This document shows positions 28,060-41,459 of a DNA stretch of 64,000 nucleotides, in pieces. Numbering within the stretch: position 1 is the stretch's first letter; every line of letters starts with the position of its first letter. The notes under the pieces were generated by a model, which saw only the letters and a program-made list of their open reading frames with translations, did not search any database and had not been told where the DNA came from. The stretch spans positions 33,499,956 to 33,563,955 of the forward strand of contig CM049318.1 in NCBI GenBank assembly GCA_026874595.1, written 5' to 3'. Source of the stretch: Sipunculus nudus. Lineage: Eukaryota; Annelida; Sipuncula; Golfingiida; Sipunculidae. The position numbers were made by a program, and so were the translations under genes.

Positions 28060-31000
28060 TCTTGTTGTTCTTCCAGAATGGGAACTATCAGGTTGTCCTT
28101 TGACATGAGATTATATTGGGTGACAAACATGGTGAATCTCCTACACAAGAAAGTTTCATTCTGCAATATAAAAATACAATATTTAATAAAAGCATATATT
28201 TTTTTTCTTTTACTAAAAGGAACAATAACATAAAGCCTTGCATCAGCTTAACAAGTCAAGTGAAAGAAAAATAAGAAACAAGGCCTAGCCTAGAGGCACA
28301 AATGGTCCCCTGCCATGTGTTTAACTAGGAAAGTGTGGCATCAGTGACACCCAAGTATCCCCAAACCTGGTGAAGAACACACCAGAGGTTTTAGAGATAT
28401 TTGGTACAAGAATGGGGCAGGGCATGCCAGATGGATGGGCAGACCATTTAAGTAAACTTCCCTCCTTATGTTGGGAGACTTAAAATAAGGATACATGAAA
28501 ATGACATAACCAGCACAGACAATGCAATGCAGTTGGAGGCAGGCTTTTTACTAGAGGCATTTTAAGATCTGAAAGTGGGTTAAGAAATTTTTATAATTTT
28601 GGCCCCTTTTTTATGAGTGGACAGAGCCTTAAATGCCATATCAGCAAAAAAGTTTTATGTGGCTAATTTTAGAAAATTTGCGAGCTAACTTTGACAATTT
28701 GACATTTCACAGTTTGAAATTTGCTTGAATTCTGTGTTATTGGGAAATATCTGATGTGTGTTTAGATGAAACAAACAGGATGTAAATGGGAAACAGCATT
28801 AATTGTTCAGATCTCTGGACTAAAGGACCAGATTGCTTACATAGAGTAATATAACTGGCAGAGAATAAACCACTGCACTGACCTCGTACTCATCAAATAG
28901 TGGCCTGTGATGGTAGTACGCGTGTGAGAATATTCTGTACACCCTCCGACAGACTGATCCTAACTTGGCCACAGACGACTCCTTGATACTGACTCTGTCA
29001 ATGTGAACAAAATATTTATTTCTAAAAAAGAAACATAATACATATATAAAAATATTTTAACATCACCTCTGAAATGTAAACATCAACTCTTTGTCTTCTT
29101 TATTGCAAGAACTATTAAAATCTTAAATCTGCCATATGGTTTGAAACTGGACAGATTCTGGGATAAGTAAACCCACATATTTAGTGTGCATCCACCAACA
29201 CAAATAACAATCCATTTTTATATCCTTACATTCGACTTACTTCCTCTAAGATACAAATTGGTAAGTACAATGTTTCTGAATGCATCCCTCAGGATACAAA
29301 CTGGTAAATACAGTCTTTCTAAATACTGGTTCATTCCAAAATATACAAACTTGTATCTATAGCTTTTCTGAATACATCCTGATTATATCCCAAAAGATAC
29401 AAACTGGTATATAAAAGTCTCTGAGTACATCCTCAACAATGTTGATTGGTGTCTACATTATTTTTGAACATATCCCCAAAGATGCAAGCTGGTATCTGCA
29501 ATTTTATAAATACATTATGAAAGATACATACATCCGATAAACACTGATGATAGAGTAATACAGAGGAAAATAATTCAGAAATTCTTACCTAGAGGGAAAA
29601 TATTTGTTACTGTTTAAAAGACAGGCCGCTCCATCTAGTGTGTGCCTGGTGTAATCTATTGCCGGGCACTGAAACAGAAAGGGCATCAGATACTGAAGAG
29701 AATCTGAAATAATAATTAAATTAACTTATACAGTGGCAAATGAAATTACACAAATATGACATCTTGGGAGAATTAAGAAACAAATAACTTTGTATACAGC
29801 AGGGTGATAATGATATCAACATAATGAAGCAAAACTGAATGTCATAAATCTAATCAATTTAAATATCAGAAGCTGTTAATCTATTTTTTTATATCAGAGG
29901 CCAAAAGTTTGTATTTTAATGTACAAGTAGGATATTTTACAGTTTAGGCCAAGTGGTGAGGGCCTGAAGAAAATTTTGCAACAGTGATTAACATGAAATA
30001 TCTTTATAACATATGTTGAAACATTTGTATAAAATTAAGCCACTAGCAATTTCCTAGTCTCATGCCATCAACAAACTATAATGAGTTTGTTTTGCAAAAA
30101 AAAACCAACAAAAAACAGATATATGTCTCCCCTCCCTAAGGGCCTACCATCCTCAAATTTGAGGGGACAAGTATAGACTCCATATAAAAATTCACTAATC
30201 TGACCTTGAAGATCTAGGTCAAGATCACCAATTTTCAAACTCATTTAAGAACTTGGTTTAAACAATTTGTGTGTCAAATTTGCGGAAAAAATTATGTGAA
30301 ACTTCAAAAGTAACGGTGTTGCCAAAAGAATTCTATTTCAGCTTATTTGACATTAAATGAGAAGGTCATGGTCACCTGTTTTTTTTTTCGAATTTTTGGT
30401 AGCAAAACAATTCAAATTTCAAATTTAATGAAAAAATATAGAGTAGTTTAAAAGCTATTACATTCATAAGAAATGACACAGAGCACGACTATGAACAATG
30501 ACTATGGACAACAACGACAGACCAAACACTGCATGTCTATCCCCATGGGAGGGGAGCCATCATTCCAATCAAGAGAAAATGGAATTCCAAAGGGCACAAA
30601 TTCTCTCAGCTAAAATGAATCTCTCAAGTATGGAGGAGCCACATCATGTGCCTAATGTCTTACCTCTTTGGGTGTTTTGTGGGCAGCACACAAGAAGATC
30701 CACTGTTCTGTAGCAGTCATCTGAGTACATGTGTCAGGATTACACTCTGCCTGTGGATGAAAGCGGGTCATATTTAGATATACATGATCTATGTAAATTT
30801 AGCATGATACTGGTTGGATACTAAATTTCTTGCAGATTCTCCAACTGACACATGGCAAAGTAGTATGAAAAACAGAGGATAGTGCTGCCACCATGTTTTG
30901 AATGACTAATGGTAAAAGCTTACACGAAACAAGTATCAAATTTTCTGAAAAAATATAATGTAAGTATAGCAATGCCTTACTGTGCAACTTTTTGCACAAT

Positions 31001-34000
31001 AGTTACTATATGTAATGCTTCCAACAATTTTCAGGTTTGTTATATACAGGTTTGTGGCATGTTATTGCATGAATGCTTGTATTTCAAATGAGATCATGGT
31101 AGGGTTTAGCTAAGTAAACTGCCTAATTGAGGATCATTTTTAGTCCATATCTTTCTGACTACAAAAAGTATAATATAACCTTTTTCTGACTACAAAAAGT
31201 ATAATTATTTTAATGTATGACAAGACTGCACTGCTAGTTTTAAGGTAAAAGAAGTTAAATAAATTCATCTGTGTATCAAATTTCAAATCTTAAAATCCAA
31301 TGGTATTATAACCTTGTCTAACTGATGGACACCAGGGCACAACCATAGCCCAGTTTACTTTTCAGTTGAGCTGAAAATGTTTCCCCAAGTATAGTTCAAA
31401 AGTGGCACAATTTGAAAAACTTAACACAGGTCTGAAATAATTTAACCCTTTACTGTTTACAAGCCACTAAAGAGCACTCAAAATGGGCAACTAAAATGCC
31501 ATAATATGTATAGATTCTTTCAGGAGAAAAATATTGCATATTATTTCTAATTTTCAATGATTTTTAATAATCTTCAGCAAATATTATTAGTTGGAACTGT
31601 TGAAAATTTGAAAAAGATACAAACTAGATGTGTCGGTATGACACGAATGCCCCCGCCTGGGGCAAATTAGAAACATTTGTTAAATTTTGTAAAATTTTTT
31701 TAAGTTCAGGAGGTGTTGTATGGTCAAAAGTAGGTCAAGAAGGGCAAAATGCAAACTCGATCTGTAACGGGTCATTATCAAGGAACACACCAAAAATCAG
31801 GCCAGCATGCAGGCATTGTGAAAAAAAGTCCATACATGTGCATTTTTCATAAAAACTTCTGTCTTTCATGAAATTTTCTATGTTCAGGATCTGTCATATG
31901 GTCAAAAATAGGTAAACTGGGACGAAACGCGAACTCGACCTGTAAGTGGTCATTATGCCCCCACAGACCAAACATTGGACCAGTATCTGTAAGCATTGCA
32001 TTGCGAAACTAGAATATTAGCAAAATCTGGTAATCAGTTATAAATTTAAATTGGAGAGGTATGTACCATGTTTTATAACAATCCACCAAATGCTTCCTGA
32101 GAAATATCCCCCTAAGTTTTTTTTTCTATACTAAGCTCTGTGACCTTGAAAAGTAGGTCAAGACCACCCATCTTTGAACCTGACCAAGATTTTGTAAATA
32201 TGATGCAAAAGCACTGAAGTAATGAAGTTCCTTAGTTGAATACCTTTGGAGATATCCTGCACAAAGGCCAAAATTGAAAAATCCGATAAAATTTCATTAA
32301 AAAATCAGAAATTGCAGGTGACGCCACCAAAATTGTGCAGCACATACAGACCATCAGTCCCAATGATCATAGTAAGTTATGTGAAAATCCACACTATGGT
32401 TCCTGAGATATAAGCTTCTGAGTGTTTTTCTATAATCAGCTCTAAAATGTAGAAAAATGGGTCAAGGTCACCCATCTTCGAACTTGACCGAGATTTTATC
32501 GATATACTTCTTCACTGATGAAATAAAATTCCAACGGTGAATCCTTTTAGAGATATCCCGCTCACAAGGTAAAAGTTAACAGACGCGGAAAGGACAGACG
32601 GATGGACGGACACCCGACAGACAGAAGGACGGATAGACGGACAGCTTGGGTGACGACAATAGCCCATCAGCCTATGAGATGAAGGCTAAAAACGGCTGTA
32701 CATGTACATTTGTCATGAAAATTTATATTTTTCATGAAATTTTCAATGTTAAGGAGCTGTAAAACAATCAAAAGTAGGTCAACCGGGACAAAACGCGAAC
32801 TCGATCTGTAACAAGTCATTATCTGCAAACACACCAAAAATTAGGCCAATATCTGCAGACATTGCCAAAAAAAGTCCGTACATGTGTATTTATCATGAAA
32901 ATTTCTATTTTTCATGAAATTTTCTAAGTTAAGGAGCCGTAAATGGTCAAAAGTAGGTCAACCGTGAGGAAACGCGAACTCGATATGTAACTGGTCATTA
33001 TCTGCATACACACCAAAAATTAGGCCAATATCTGCAGGCATTGCGAAAAAAAGTCCGTACATGTGTATTTGTCATGAAAATTTCTATTTTTCATGAAATT
33101 TTCTAAGTTAAGGAGCGGTAAAACGGTCAAAAGTAGGTCAACTGGGAGGAAACACGAACTCGATCTATAACTAGTCAATATCTGCATACACACCAAAAAT
33201 CAGGCCAATATCTGCAAGCATTGCGTAAAAAAGTCTGTACATGTGTATTTGTCATGAAAATTTCTATTTTTTTCATGAAATTTTCTAAGTTAAGGAGCCG
33301 TAAAACAGTCAAAAGTAGGTCAACCGGGATGAAACGCGCACTTGATCTGTAACTGGTCATTATCTGTCCACACACCAAAAAACCAGGCCAATATCTGCAG
33401 GCATTGCGAAAAAAAGTCTGTACAACTGTTTGATTTCGGGAGGACGGAATGACGGACATGGGTAAAACTATATGCCCCAGCCACTTTGTGGGGGGGGGGG
33501 GGGGGGCATAAAAAAGCTTGAAAAGATATGGCTGTTAGTGTAAATATAAATAGTGTCAGAATTTGTCGGAAATCTAAAATAAATGTAAACAGTAAAGGGT
33601 TAATTAACATACTGTGGCAAATGATGAAAATGTGATGAAATAGGGAGAAGGTAATCAGTAGATAAATTCATCTTGAATCCATGTCGGGGGTAGGATCAAC
33701 ACCTTACCCGAGGGCCGAGGATGCTTCCCAGAAGCAGACAAATCACTAGATGACGGTGTATTTCCCAAGTTAAAATCACTTAAGTGGACAATAAATGACA
33801 TAGTTAATGACAGGCACCAAGATGAAGACTGCCGGCCTCCATTTCTGACATTTTTTATACTATCTATTATATGTAAATGTATTATCATGCTGTTTTTTTC
33901 TTGTTGTGCTACAGTTAAATTGGTTGTATATATTGACTGCAATGAGAGTGAAAAGTTCACCAAATCTTACCTGGAGCTTGACAGCCAACCCATTTAGTTC

Positions 34001-36342
34001 CATGCAAAATTGTCTGTAACAAAATAAATAAACCGACTATTAAAGTGACACATCATGGATTTCATGCATCAGCCTGAACTCATTATGAAATGTTCAGTTT
34101 GACAGAGAAAAATAACAGGCAACTGCCATTTCTGAGGCAACAGACAATGCAATTCACTAATAATAATCTTGTCGAAAAAGAAAATCATGAAATTTTTATC
34201 AAAAATTTATATTAAAACAGTAAAAATATATGCCATCAAACACTGATTTCTGAAAAAAATCCTGAAAAACAACTTTTTTGCCCAATATGAGTGCCTTTAT
34301 TTCACACGTAATAATTTATATATATACACTAAGGTTTAATGCTTATGGCCTTACTAACCGGAGGTGTTCATATTTCCATACACCTTCATCTTGTCCTTCA
34401 GGTGGAGTTAAGATATCCTCAATATTTGTGAAATCTCTGCGAATGGCTTGTTGAATGAACTGTCAAGAATGAGAAACACTGTCAAGTGAGAAATATAAAC
34501 TATAAGAAAAGGGCAAATACCTTCATGTATGTCAAATAAAAAGGTATTGGGCAAGGTGAACAATATAAACTGAACCACAGAAATTGTGAGGAGCAAAGGG
34601 TTGATCCTTTTTAAAAAAAGTTAGTATACTCCTGCAATTCCTTAGATATCAAATTATGAAAGATTTAGATCTACAGTTAAAGACTTTTTCAATTTACTTT
34701 TTTTCTTATACCACAAACTCATGAATATTCACTTGAATGTAACCTCATTTCTTAGAGTACAATGTCACATTATTATATTTCTGTAAATTCTGAATTACAT
34801 CAAATACAGACATTTTAATTTACTTTCAGAAAGAAAAAAAATCAAATCTGTTCAGTACTGAGATTTCCAACAATTTAATCTTTGTTTAAGTCTCCATGTT
34901 TACAATTAAATTGCATACTATATTATACTAAATGTATAGTAACGTAAACTATGATATATGTAAAACCATGTAAAAGGTGAAACGGAAGGAGCCTTAAAAA
35001 AATGACCCTTGATTTGGACGTCTGGAAAACTGGAACTGCAAGTAATTATATGTAAAAGAATGACCCTTGGCCCAAAGTACTCAGCAAGTTGAAACAAGGT
35101 ACCTGCTGAACTGCAAGTGTGCTGTCCATCTCTTCAAATGACTCATCTGGCCAGGCACTCCAGTTCTGTAATCACAACATGATAAGCACATAATCAGCTA
35201 GTCACACAGCTTTGTATGAATATACACCACGCAAGTATCATTTGTTTATTGTACAATATTGAAAACAGTTATAAATATTTTTGGTCTGCAAAGCCTACTG
35301 CATATTACTTGCATTTTAATGAACTATTAAATTGTGGGTATTGTTGTGCTAATATCAGAGAGAAAATTTTACCCAAAAGGCCAAGTGACCACAGTGTGCT
35401 TTATTTTACACACACAGGCAGCCTCAAGGCCAAGTTCTTGACACTTAAGTGAGCACTGTTTTCATTGTTAAAAATTAGATGTAGTGAAATTTCTTCTTTT
35501 TTTTTTAAATCAAATGATTTACAAATTCATGCTCCAAAAATGCAAGTTTCCAAATCATGAATGCTGTGTCTGATTTTATAAAAGTTTTTCCTGGTGAGAG
35601 ACTGAAATTTCTTTGTATGCAGATCCATGGTAACGATACACCAGCTGCATATACAAGTATATTATGCAGTGAAACATCAGGACATATAGACACTGGTGTG
35701 CTGGCACTGCAAAGACTACATATGGGCACTGTGTTACTTTGCAAATAGTGGGCGTGGCATACCACTTGAAATATGCAATTCTAGTTGACATATGGCAAAA
35801 TAAATATTTTGGGGATACATATTTTCTTTTACATGGGGCATGACTTTATGGTTTCAAGATAAAAATAATCCAATCACTTGAAAGCCTGAATCAGCTAAAT
35901 TAGTAAATAGGAATGATCAAAATATACAAAAAAAAAAAGAAAAATTAACAATTGTTTCACAAACACTAAATTCAACAAGAATATTAAAAGAACTCATTAG
36001 GCAGATAAAACCACTCAAAAGATGGCACTACCTTAACACAAATAAAATATATTATAGATTTGTGGACTGATAGTGATACTCATGGGAAAAGTCTGTTCAT
36101 GGGGGGGGGGGGGGGGGGGTGACCGGCGTTATCACTGGACTGTCAGTGTCACTGCATTTGTAATGTTATAAAAAGCACGTTTCTTGAGCTCGAGGATACA
36201 CAATTTCTGGACAAAGATGTGACAAAAGAATCAGTGTAATTCATGGACTGATCAAATGCACGACTGTACAAAACATGAACATTACCTCGGCCTTTGTTCC
36301 AGGCCGGTTCCTGCGAAGAATCTGGGCTGTTGTTGCGGCCAT
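28035..36342 (-). CDS. MOB4: MOB4 / phocein, MOB kinase activator-like 4
   Basis: Eight coding exons on the minus strand: 36286..36342, 35103..35165, 34359..34459, 33971..34013, 30664..30750, 29589..29668, 28883..28994 and 28035..28160. They total 669 nt (222 aa plus stop; human MOB4 is 225 aa), with GT/AG borders and matching phases throughout. Landmarks in order: [96 protein letters not shown], the zinc-ligand-rich MOB fold ending [14 protein letters not shown], then [15 protein letters not shown] and the ending SEA. From family knowledge, MOB4 is a core STRIPAK component bound to striatin and PP2A, acting in Hippo signalling, vesicle traffic and spindle or axon biology. Conservation with the vertebrate protein is very high, so the function is probably kept. 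Introns contain several mobile elements. Confidence 0.97.
29240..29535. repeat. about 60-bp minisatellite in MOB4 intron 6
   Basis: Roughly five diverged units built on GATACAAACTGGTA...TTTCTGAATACATCC. It lies between exon 6 (29589) and exon 7 (28994). Confidence 0.6.
30751..31445. other. MOB4 intron 4, left part
   Basis: Intron sequence with a short duplicated phrase (TTTCTGACTACAAAAAGTATAAT near 31150 and 31180). Nothing coding was recognised. Confidence 0.5.
31446..33599. mobile_element. piggyBac-like MITE split by a tandem-array element
   Basis: Terminal repeats CCCTTTACTGTTTAC (from 31446) and GTAAACAGTAAAGGG (to 33599) are exact complements and are flanked by TTAA (31442-31445 and 33600-33603), the target site used by piggyBac elements. 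The MITE's own sequence occupies 31446-31626 and about 33513-33599; the rest is a later insertion. It lies in MOB4 intron 4. Confidence 0.75.
31627..33512. mobile_element. nested element with ~180-bp tandem cores (pearl/HINE-like)
   Basis: Starts near GATGTGTCGGTATGACACGA and ends at a C-run/G-run hairpin with GCATAAAA. Core units anchored by CAAAAGTAGGTCAA occur at about 31726, 31901, 32769, 32948, 33128 and 33310, so four consecutive periods are 179-182 bp. A microsatellite-like GACGGA/GACAGACGGA tract lies at 32585-32645 and a short one at about 33440. The organisation resembles the non-autonomous Helentron-associated elements called pearl in bivalves; the assignment is inference. Confidence 0.6.
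36102..36119. repeat. poly-G tract
   Basis: Run of about 18 G in MOB4 intron 1, upstream of a normal-looking sequence. Possible G-quadruplex former. Confidence 0.8.
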
Positions 36343-37204
36343 CTTGAATCTGATTGGGTCTCTTTCATTCACTGCAGTTCGGGCTCAAATCATACTGTCG
36401 GCCGCACATTTGTGAATCATCGTAGTGTACAATCTGGACGCCATGTGCCGGTTTTCGTTCATGATATGAGAGCAAATACGTAAGTATATATTATATTCTA
36501 ATTAGAGTGCTATCAGTTACGACCACTTCGCACTCTCGCAGGACGACGTTTAAAAATTGTTCAATAATTCTTAACATTACTCAAGCTGCTTTAAAAAAAA
36601 ACTCGTTGATTAATAGGAAAGATTTAAAATTAATTATTAATTTTATGTATTTTAACCTATACATATCAAAATGGATATTCCAGCATGAATATACGATGAA
36701 GAATATTTCTGGACATCATTCTACAACCACCTTTTATTGCGGTGTTTACTTTCAAATTTATGGTTAATAGCAAATTAAGATTTTGAATATTCATAAAATA
36801 TGTTCCTCGTATAATTTTTGTTTAAAGTACCGGAATATAAAAAAACTTTTACATCTCTACATGTTAAAAACTGTTTGTTTAATGGCTGTGAAATTATTAT
36901 CTTAATTTAAAATAAGTGAAATATATTTCTTCTCTTTATTTCATAATTATAACCATGTTGGAACCACAATGTAGAAAACATTCTTAGCTTTCAGAACATG
37001 CACAGAGCAACAGATTGGAAGTACTGATGTAAAACTATACTGAAATGTTTTCACACATAACATAAAAATGCTAACGCCTTAATTGATAATCGATTCGAAA
37101 AAAAATGAAAGGAATATTGAAAATTAATTTGAAAAATGCAACAATACAAATTAAAATTTTATTTATTTTTTAAATGGATAATACAACTAGTTATAATAAC
37201 TAAT
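36343..37204. other. 5' flank of MOB4, no gene seen
   Basis: The first 150 bp carry several CpG dinucleotides and presumably hold the MOB4 promoter. The remainder is very AT-rich. Confidence 0.4.
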
Positions 37205-37395
37205 ACGAGGCACCGCAATGGCTCGGATGTTGGCGCTCAGTAGTCTGATAGGGTGGAGGAAACCGAAGGACCCGGAGAAAACCACCGACCTTGGACGGCC
37301 AGCTGCAACCCATGCACTCTCATAGCCACGCCGGGAATCGAACCCGGGTCGGCAGCGGAGAAGGCAGAGGGTTTTACCACTCAGCTGTCCAGTAT
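37205..37395 (-). mobile_element. tRNA-derived SINE with conserved-looking central domain
   Basis: On the minus strand the head carries an A-box-like AGCTGAGTGG and a B box GGTTCGATTCC, followed by GGTTTTCTCCGGGTCC and GGTTTCCTCCACC. The latter block resembles the central domain shared by several SINE superfamilies of molluscs and other animals. Confidence 0.65.
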
Positions 37396-38195
37396 CTATG
37401 TATAGACTTTAGGTATGATCATGAAAGCTATATTTCAAATGTCACTTCATTTTTAAAAATGAATTAAATTGTACCATATTAGAATTAAAAGCAATTAAGC
37501 GGTTTTTAAAATATAAATTATTACTCCTTATATATTATATGTTTTGAAGTCGGTAAATGTAATAGTTTTGTCTTTGAAGTAATTGAAGCAGTTTTTTTAC
37601 TGTTTAAAAAAATGAGCGTCGATGTATTATTATTATCCAAAAATAATTTACATAATAATTAATATATCTAAATATTTACATATTTTATGCAGAAACATAC
37701 ACTGGGGTTCTTTACAAGAACGGGGCTAATATTTGTGTGTCACTATAGTTACCAATATGATGCTACGGGTTTAGCAGTTTTGTAGGCCTGCTCCCAGACC
37801 CATGAGTCCAACCCCTAGGTTAAGTTGCAATATCATTATGCGTATTTATCACGTGGCTTGACCTGGACTAGACACGAACGAAAAAAGTCACTTTCTTTGT
37901 TAAAGATACCAAAGGGACTTGTATACAATAACCAAGATAGGAGATTAAAAAATACATAACACCGTATTTTCACAAAATTTATTTAATAAGCTCACCTGAT
38001 ACAACGCGAGTATACAGCATGTCTTAGAATATTATAACTATAATATATATAGGAACGAATATATGTGTAGGTTACAAAGTAGTAGATCAATCTGACATAC
38101 ATAGCCAAAACGTTGTAAAATATGAATATGATAGATATTTTATTTTCCGCCACATGGGAGTTCATGTATTAAAATTTCACGAGCAGGATATTATA

Positions 38196-38412
38196 CAGGG
38201 GCGGATCGAGGATTTTGGAAAAGAGGGGGGGGGGGGTGTCCAACCCAGGCGGACTGATTTACATCCTTAAAAAAAGGTCATCAGTTCCGGAAAAGGGGGT
38301 GGGGGGTACGGGCCGCAAAAAGTCATCTAAAAAGTCATCACCTTTAAAAAAGGTTGCTTCGGGTGAAAAAGGGGGGTCCGGACCCCCTGGGCCCCCCCTA
38401 GATCCGCTTCTG
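38196..38412. mobile_element. hAT-like MITE, copy 3
   Basis: 217 bp starting CAGGGGCGGATCGAGGA and ending CTAGATCCGCTTCTG, flanked on both sides by TTATA (38191-38195, 38413-38417). Same family as 27258-27457, again with a 5-bp duplication. Confidence 0.75.
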
Positions 38413-39249
38413 TTATAAAGATTATAAGATACCCATTGAATTTTATTGTAAGAGTGTATGTACTGGAAAAAATACAATATAAATTACCATATATCCTAGT
38501 AAAAGCCGAGGACAGATATTCATTAACAGTATAGGAATCATTCCAACATGTTATAACGTGAAACACTAGTCAGCGTTTACAATATATTTACCACATTTTG
38601 AAACAAGAACAGCAATAATCAGTTTTAGGATACTACCCATAACTTTGAGAAAACAGATCAAATATATACTATAGTATGAAATAATATATTGCATGACATG
38701 ATTAGTAATACAAGTAACTGTATCTTTTATCAACGGGGTTTTTATAAAAGAGCAATATGTTATCTAATACACGACCTGAGGACACAGTGAGGAGTGCAAG
38801 CAACAACTGATCTCGATTAAGAACACAAATTAAAATGCAATGCAGTAGAATTAGTAATTTATCTCTGTCTACGTTTGTCAAATGTTTCGGGTGGATGAAG
38901 TTTTTTCTCGAATGACCCAAAATTGTTCTCAAATAAATGTTAAATCTTTATGAAGAACTGGCCAATCACAGAAAAAAGTACCAAAGTGTTTTAAACAGTT
39001 TTCTAAACAATATGGACACACAGAGGCTACAAATACAGTTTCCTTGGTCTTTCCTCTAATTTAATACAGACCAAATCCTTTCATACAATATTATTTGCTC
39101 AGACGTACATTTACTGTTCTAAGTTCTGCCTGCCCAGTATACTTATATCTCGACTTAACTGTCCTCTATGTCTTTTTTTGGGCATTCATGTCAATTAAGG
39201 CTTTCCATTAAATTACTGAATTTGAAAAATAAAGTGATTCATTTAAAAC

Positions 39250-41060
39250 GTGAGCCCACACTGACAGAACTAGATGACCAAATGCAGAAGACACAAGACC
39301 AAGAAAGCACTAAGTAATAATGAAGTCTTCAATAAAATGATAGAGCTTTGAGGCCAATCTGCCAGACACAAGCTATTTGTACTATTTAACCAATAGTTGA
39401 GAACAAGCATCTTTCCATCAGCATGGTAGGAAAACACTGTCAGTCCTATTCCCAAGATAGAAAGGAAAAAGACCCCAAGAAGAAAACTAACTATCGACCT
39501 ATACGTCATTTCGGCTGCTTTGACAAAACTCCGGAAAGAACGATACACAAACGGTTTATGTGGCACATAGAATCCAATAATTTGATCATCAAATAAAGAA
39601 CAGGCAAACTAATCGACCAAGCCCAGTCAATTGAAAATGCATTCCAAGAAAGAAAATAATAATAATAATAAAAGCTACTTTTACATCCAATTCCTAGTTT
39701 TCGACAAAGTTTGGAATGAAGACATCCTCCTGAAACTGTACGATATGGGGATTGCTGGGCACATGTTCAACTGTATTAAGAGTTTTTTTATGCCACAGAA
39801 CAACTAGAGTCAAGCTTAACGGGAACTTGAACCACGCCAAGATCAGGGAAGTAGTCTTTCAGGGAGGCGTTATCTCTTCAACTTTATTTACCTTTTTTCC
39901 AATAAATGATATCTCTGACAATCTAGCCAGACACACCTCCAGAACTCTACATGCTACGATTTTGCAATGGAGACTGTTGGGGAGTACACTTCAATACCAT
40001 CTGCTAGAATGCAAGAGGAACTAAACAGCATATACAAATTGGCAATTGATTGACGTATCACAATAAACAACCTGAAGGCTATAAGTACATGCTTCTAACT
40101 GTAAAACTCCAATGAGAAACTGAAACTGGCTGTTATTAGACCAAATTGCGGCTAGCAGTGACTTCAGGAGACAGGCAGTATACAGGTTTGGTTCTTCCTG
40201 TGATCGAATAATGGGACCGACGTTTGGGTTGCTGCTGTGAGGAGCAACACCGGCAGAACTCCAAAGTGCAGAACGCAGGTATATGCGTCTCATTACAGGC
40301 GGACTTAAAACAACTTCCATCTACACTCTCGAAACCAGGACTTGCCTCTATTGAACAAAGACGAGAAGAAAAGTTTTGATTAAGAACGAAAAACTGCAGA
40401 GACTCTCACTACACCTTGTCCATCGATAACAAATATGAGCACAGAATACAATTTAAAAGAAAAGCTTCAACCATATATCCAAACATGATGGAAAAGAACC
40501 ATTTCAAGATGGTTAGAATAGAACACCCAAAGTGATGTGCTATCCTTGGAGGAGATCCTAGTTGACCATCAAAGGAAGCTAGTCAAATCCCATCGCCAGG
40601 CCATCATTAAGATAAGCAGTCTAACCCCACAGTATGGGCTACTGTGAAATGGAAAAAAGTGGGATTTTCACTCGACACCCTTTCAGCATTTTGGTCAGGC
40701 AGAGAGGTCTGTCAAACAACTACCGGCTCAAATCACTTTTCTAAGAGAAGCTGTCCGAACCATTGGCACAGAAGACATTTCATTTATCCATACTGTTTTT
40801 CTATCAGACTGATGATCCGCCACCACTGGCCTCCAGCTGGAAAGGGACAGGCAACACCTGCCTATAGTGTCCTGTCACAACATACGAAGTGGACCTCGGT
40901 ACACCGTGGCCATTTAGGAAATGAGACGGGTAACAGACTGGCCAATTCTGGCAGCAAACTGGATCAGCCAAACCAGACTTTGTCCTTCAGTGAGGCCAAG
41001 ACTGGCCAAGCTGTAATTAAAAAAAACTGTGGGAAATCCAACACAGTCCCAATCTAACGA
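39250..41060 (+). mobile_element. decayed LINE, reverse transcriptase and RNase H remnants
   Basis: Fragments in shifting frames follow the order of a non-LTR retrotransposon ORF2: a NYRPI-like block near 39490, AQSIENAFQE near 39630, FDKVWNEDILLKLYDMG near 39705, RVKLNGNLNHAKIRE and GGVISSTLFTFF near 39800-39900, NDISDNLARH then TLHAT where the catalytic ADD of the YADD-type motif should be, and EELNSIYKLAID near 40020. An RNase H end follows near 40890-40990 (HLGNETGNRLANSGS). Many stops and frameshifts mean it cannot be active. An RNase H domain suggests an I/Jockey-group element. Confidence 0.75.
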
Positions 41061-41179
41061 GCCGGTGAAACACCTTCAGCGCCAACAACAAACCCCTGTA
41101 TTCCATAGACGAAATGGCCACTGTGCACTGCGTTCCTTTGTGTACTTCGTATTTGTTACGAAGACAATTTTTTTCAGGG

Positions 41180-41300
41180 GTAAACATTGGGCCGATCCCG
41201 GTTTCGAACCCATGTTGGTGGCGCACAAGTCCGGCGTACCAACCGCTTCGCTAGAAAAGCAAGCTTCACTAGCGAGACAGTTCGGTCCGCTTTTATGTCA
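41180..41300 (-). mobile_element. tRNA-derived SINE-like fragment, copy 1
   Basis: On the minus strand, TAGCGAAGCGGTTGG resembles a tRNA A box and GGTTCGAAACC a B box, with the order and spacing of a tRNA head. A sister copy lies at 41460-41575. Confidence 0.55.
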
Positions 41301-41459
41301 CCCCGTAACACACCCCATCTTAAGAGCGTTCTGCTATCAGAACAAGACCAATTATCCCAGGAGTCATACTTTGGTGATCTTATTCCCTGGGCCACAAAGT
41401 TAACTGTCACGTTAGACGAGCCCCCATTTTGTTACGAAGGCAAATTGTTGACTGGAAAA

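Noticed and set aside
31650-33490. CRISPR-like array
   Set aside because: Units of about 180 bp are adjacent and diverged, with no short direct repeat plus unique spacer pattern, and the setting is animal nuclear DNA.
39250-41060. Active retrotransposon
   Set aside because: Several frameshifts and stops occur, and the catalytic aspartates of the reverse transcriptase motif are lost.
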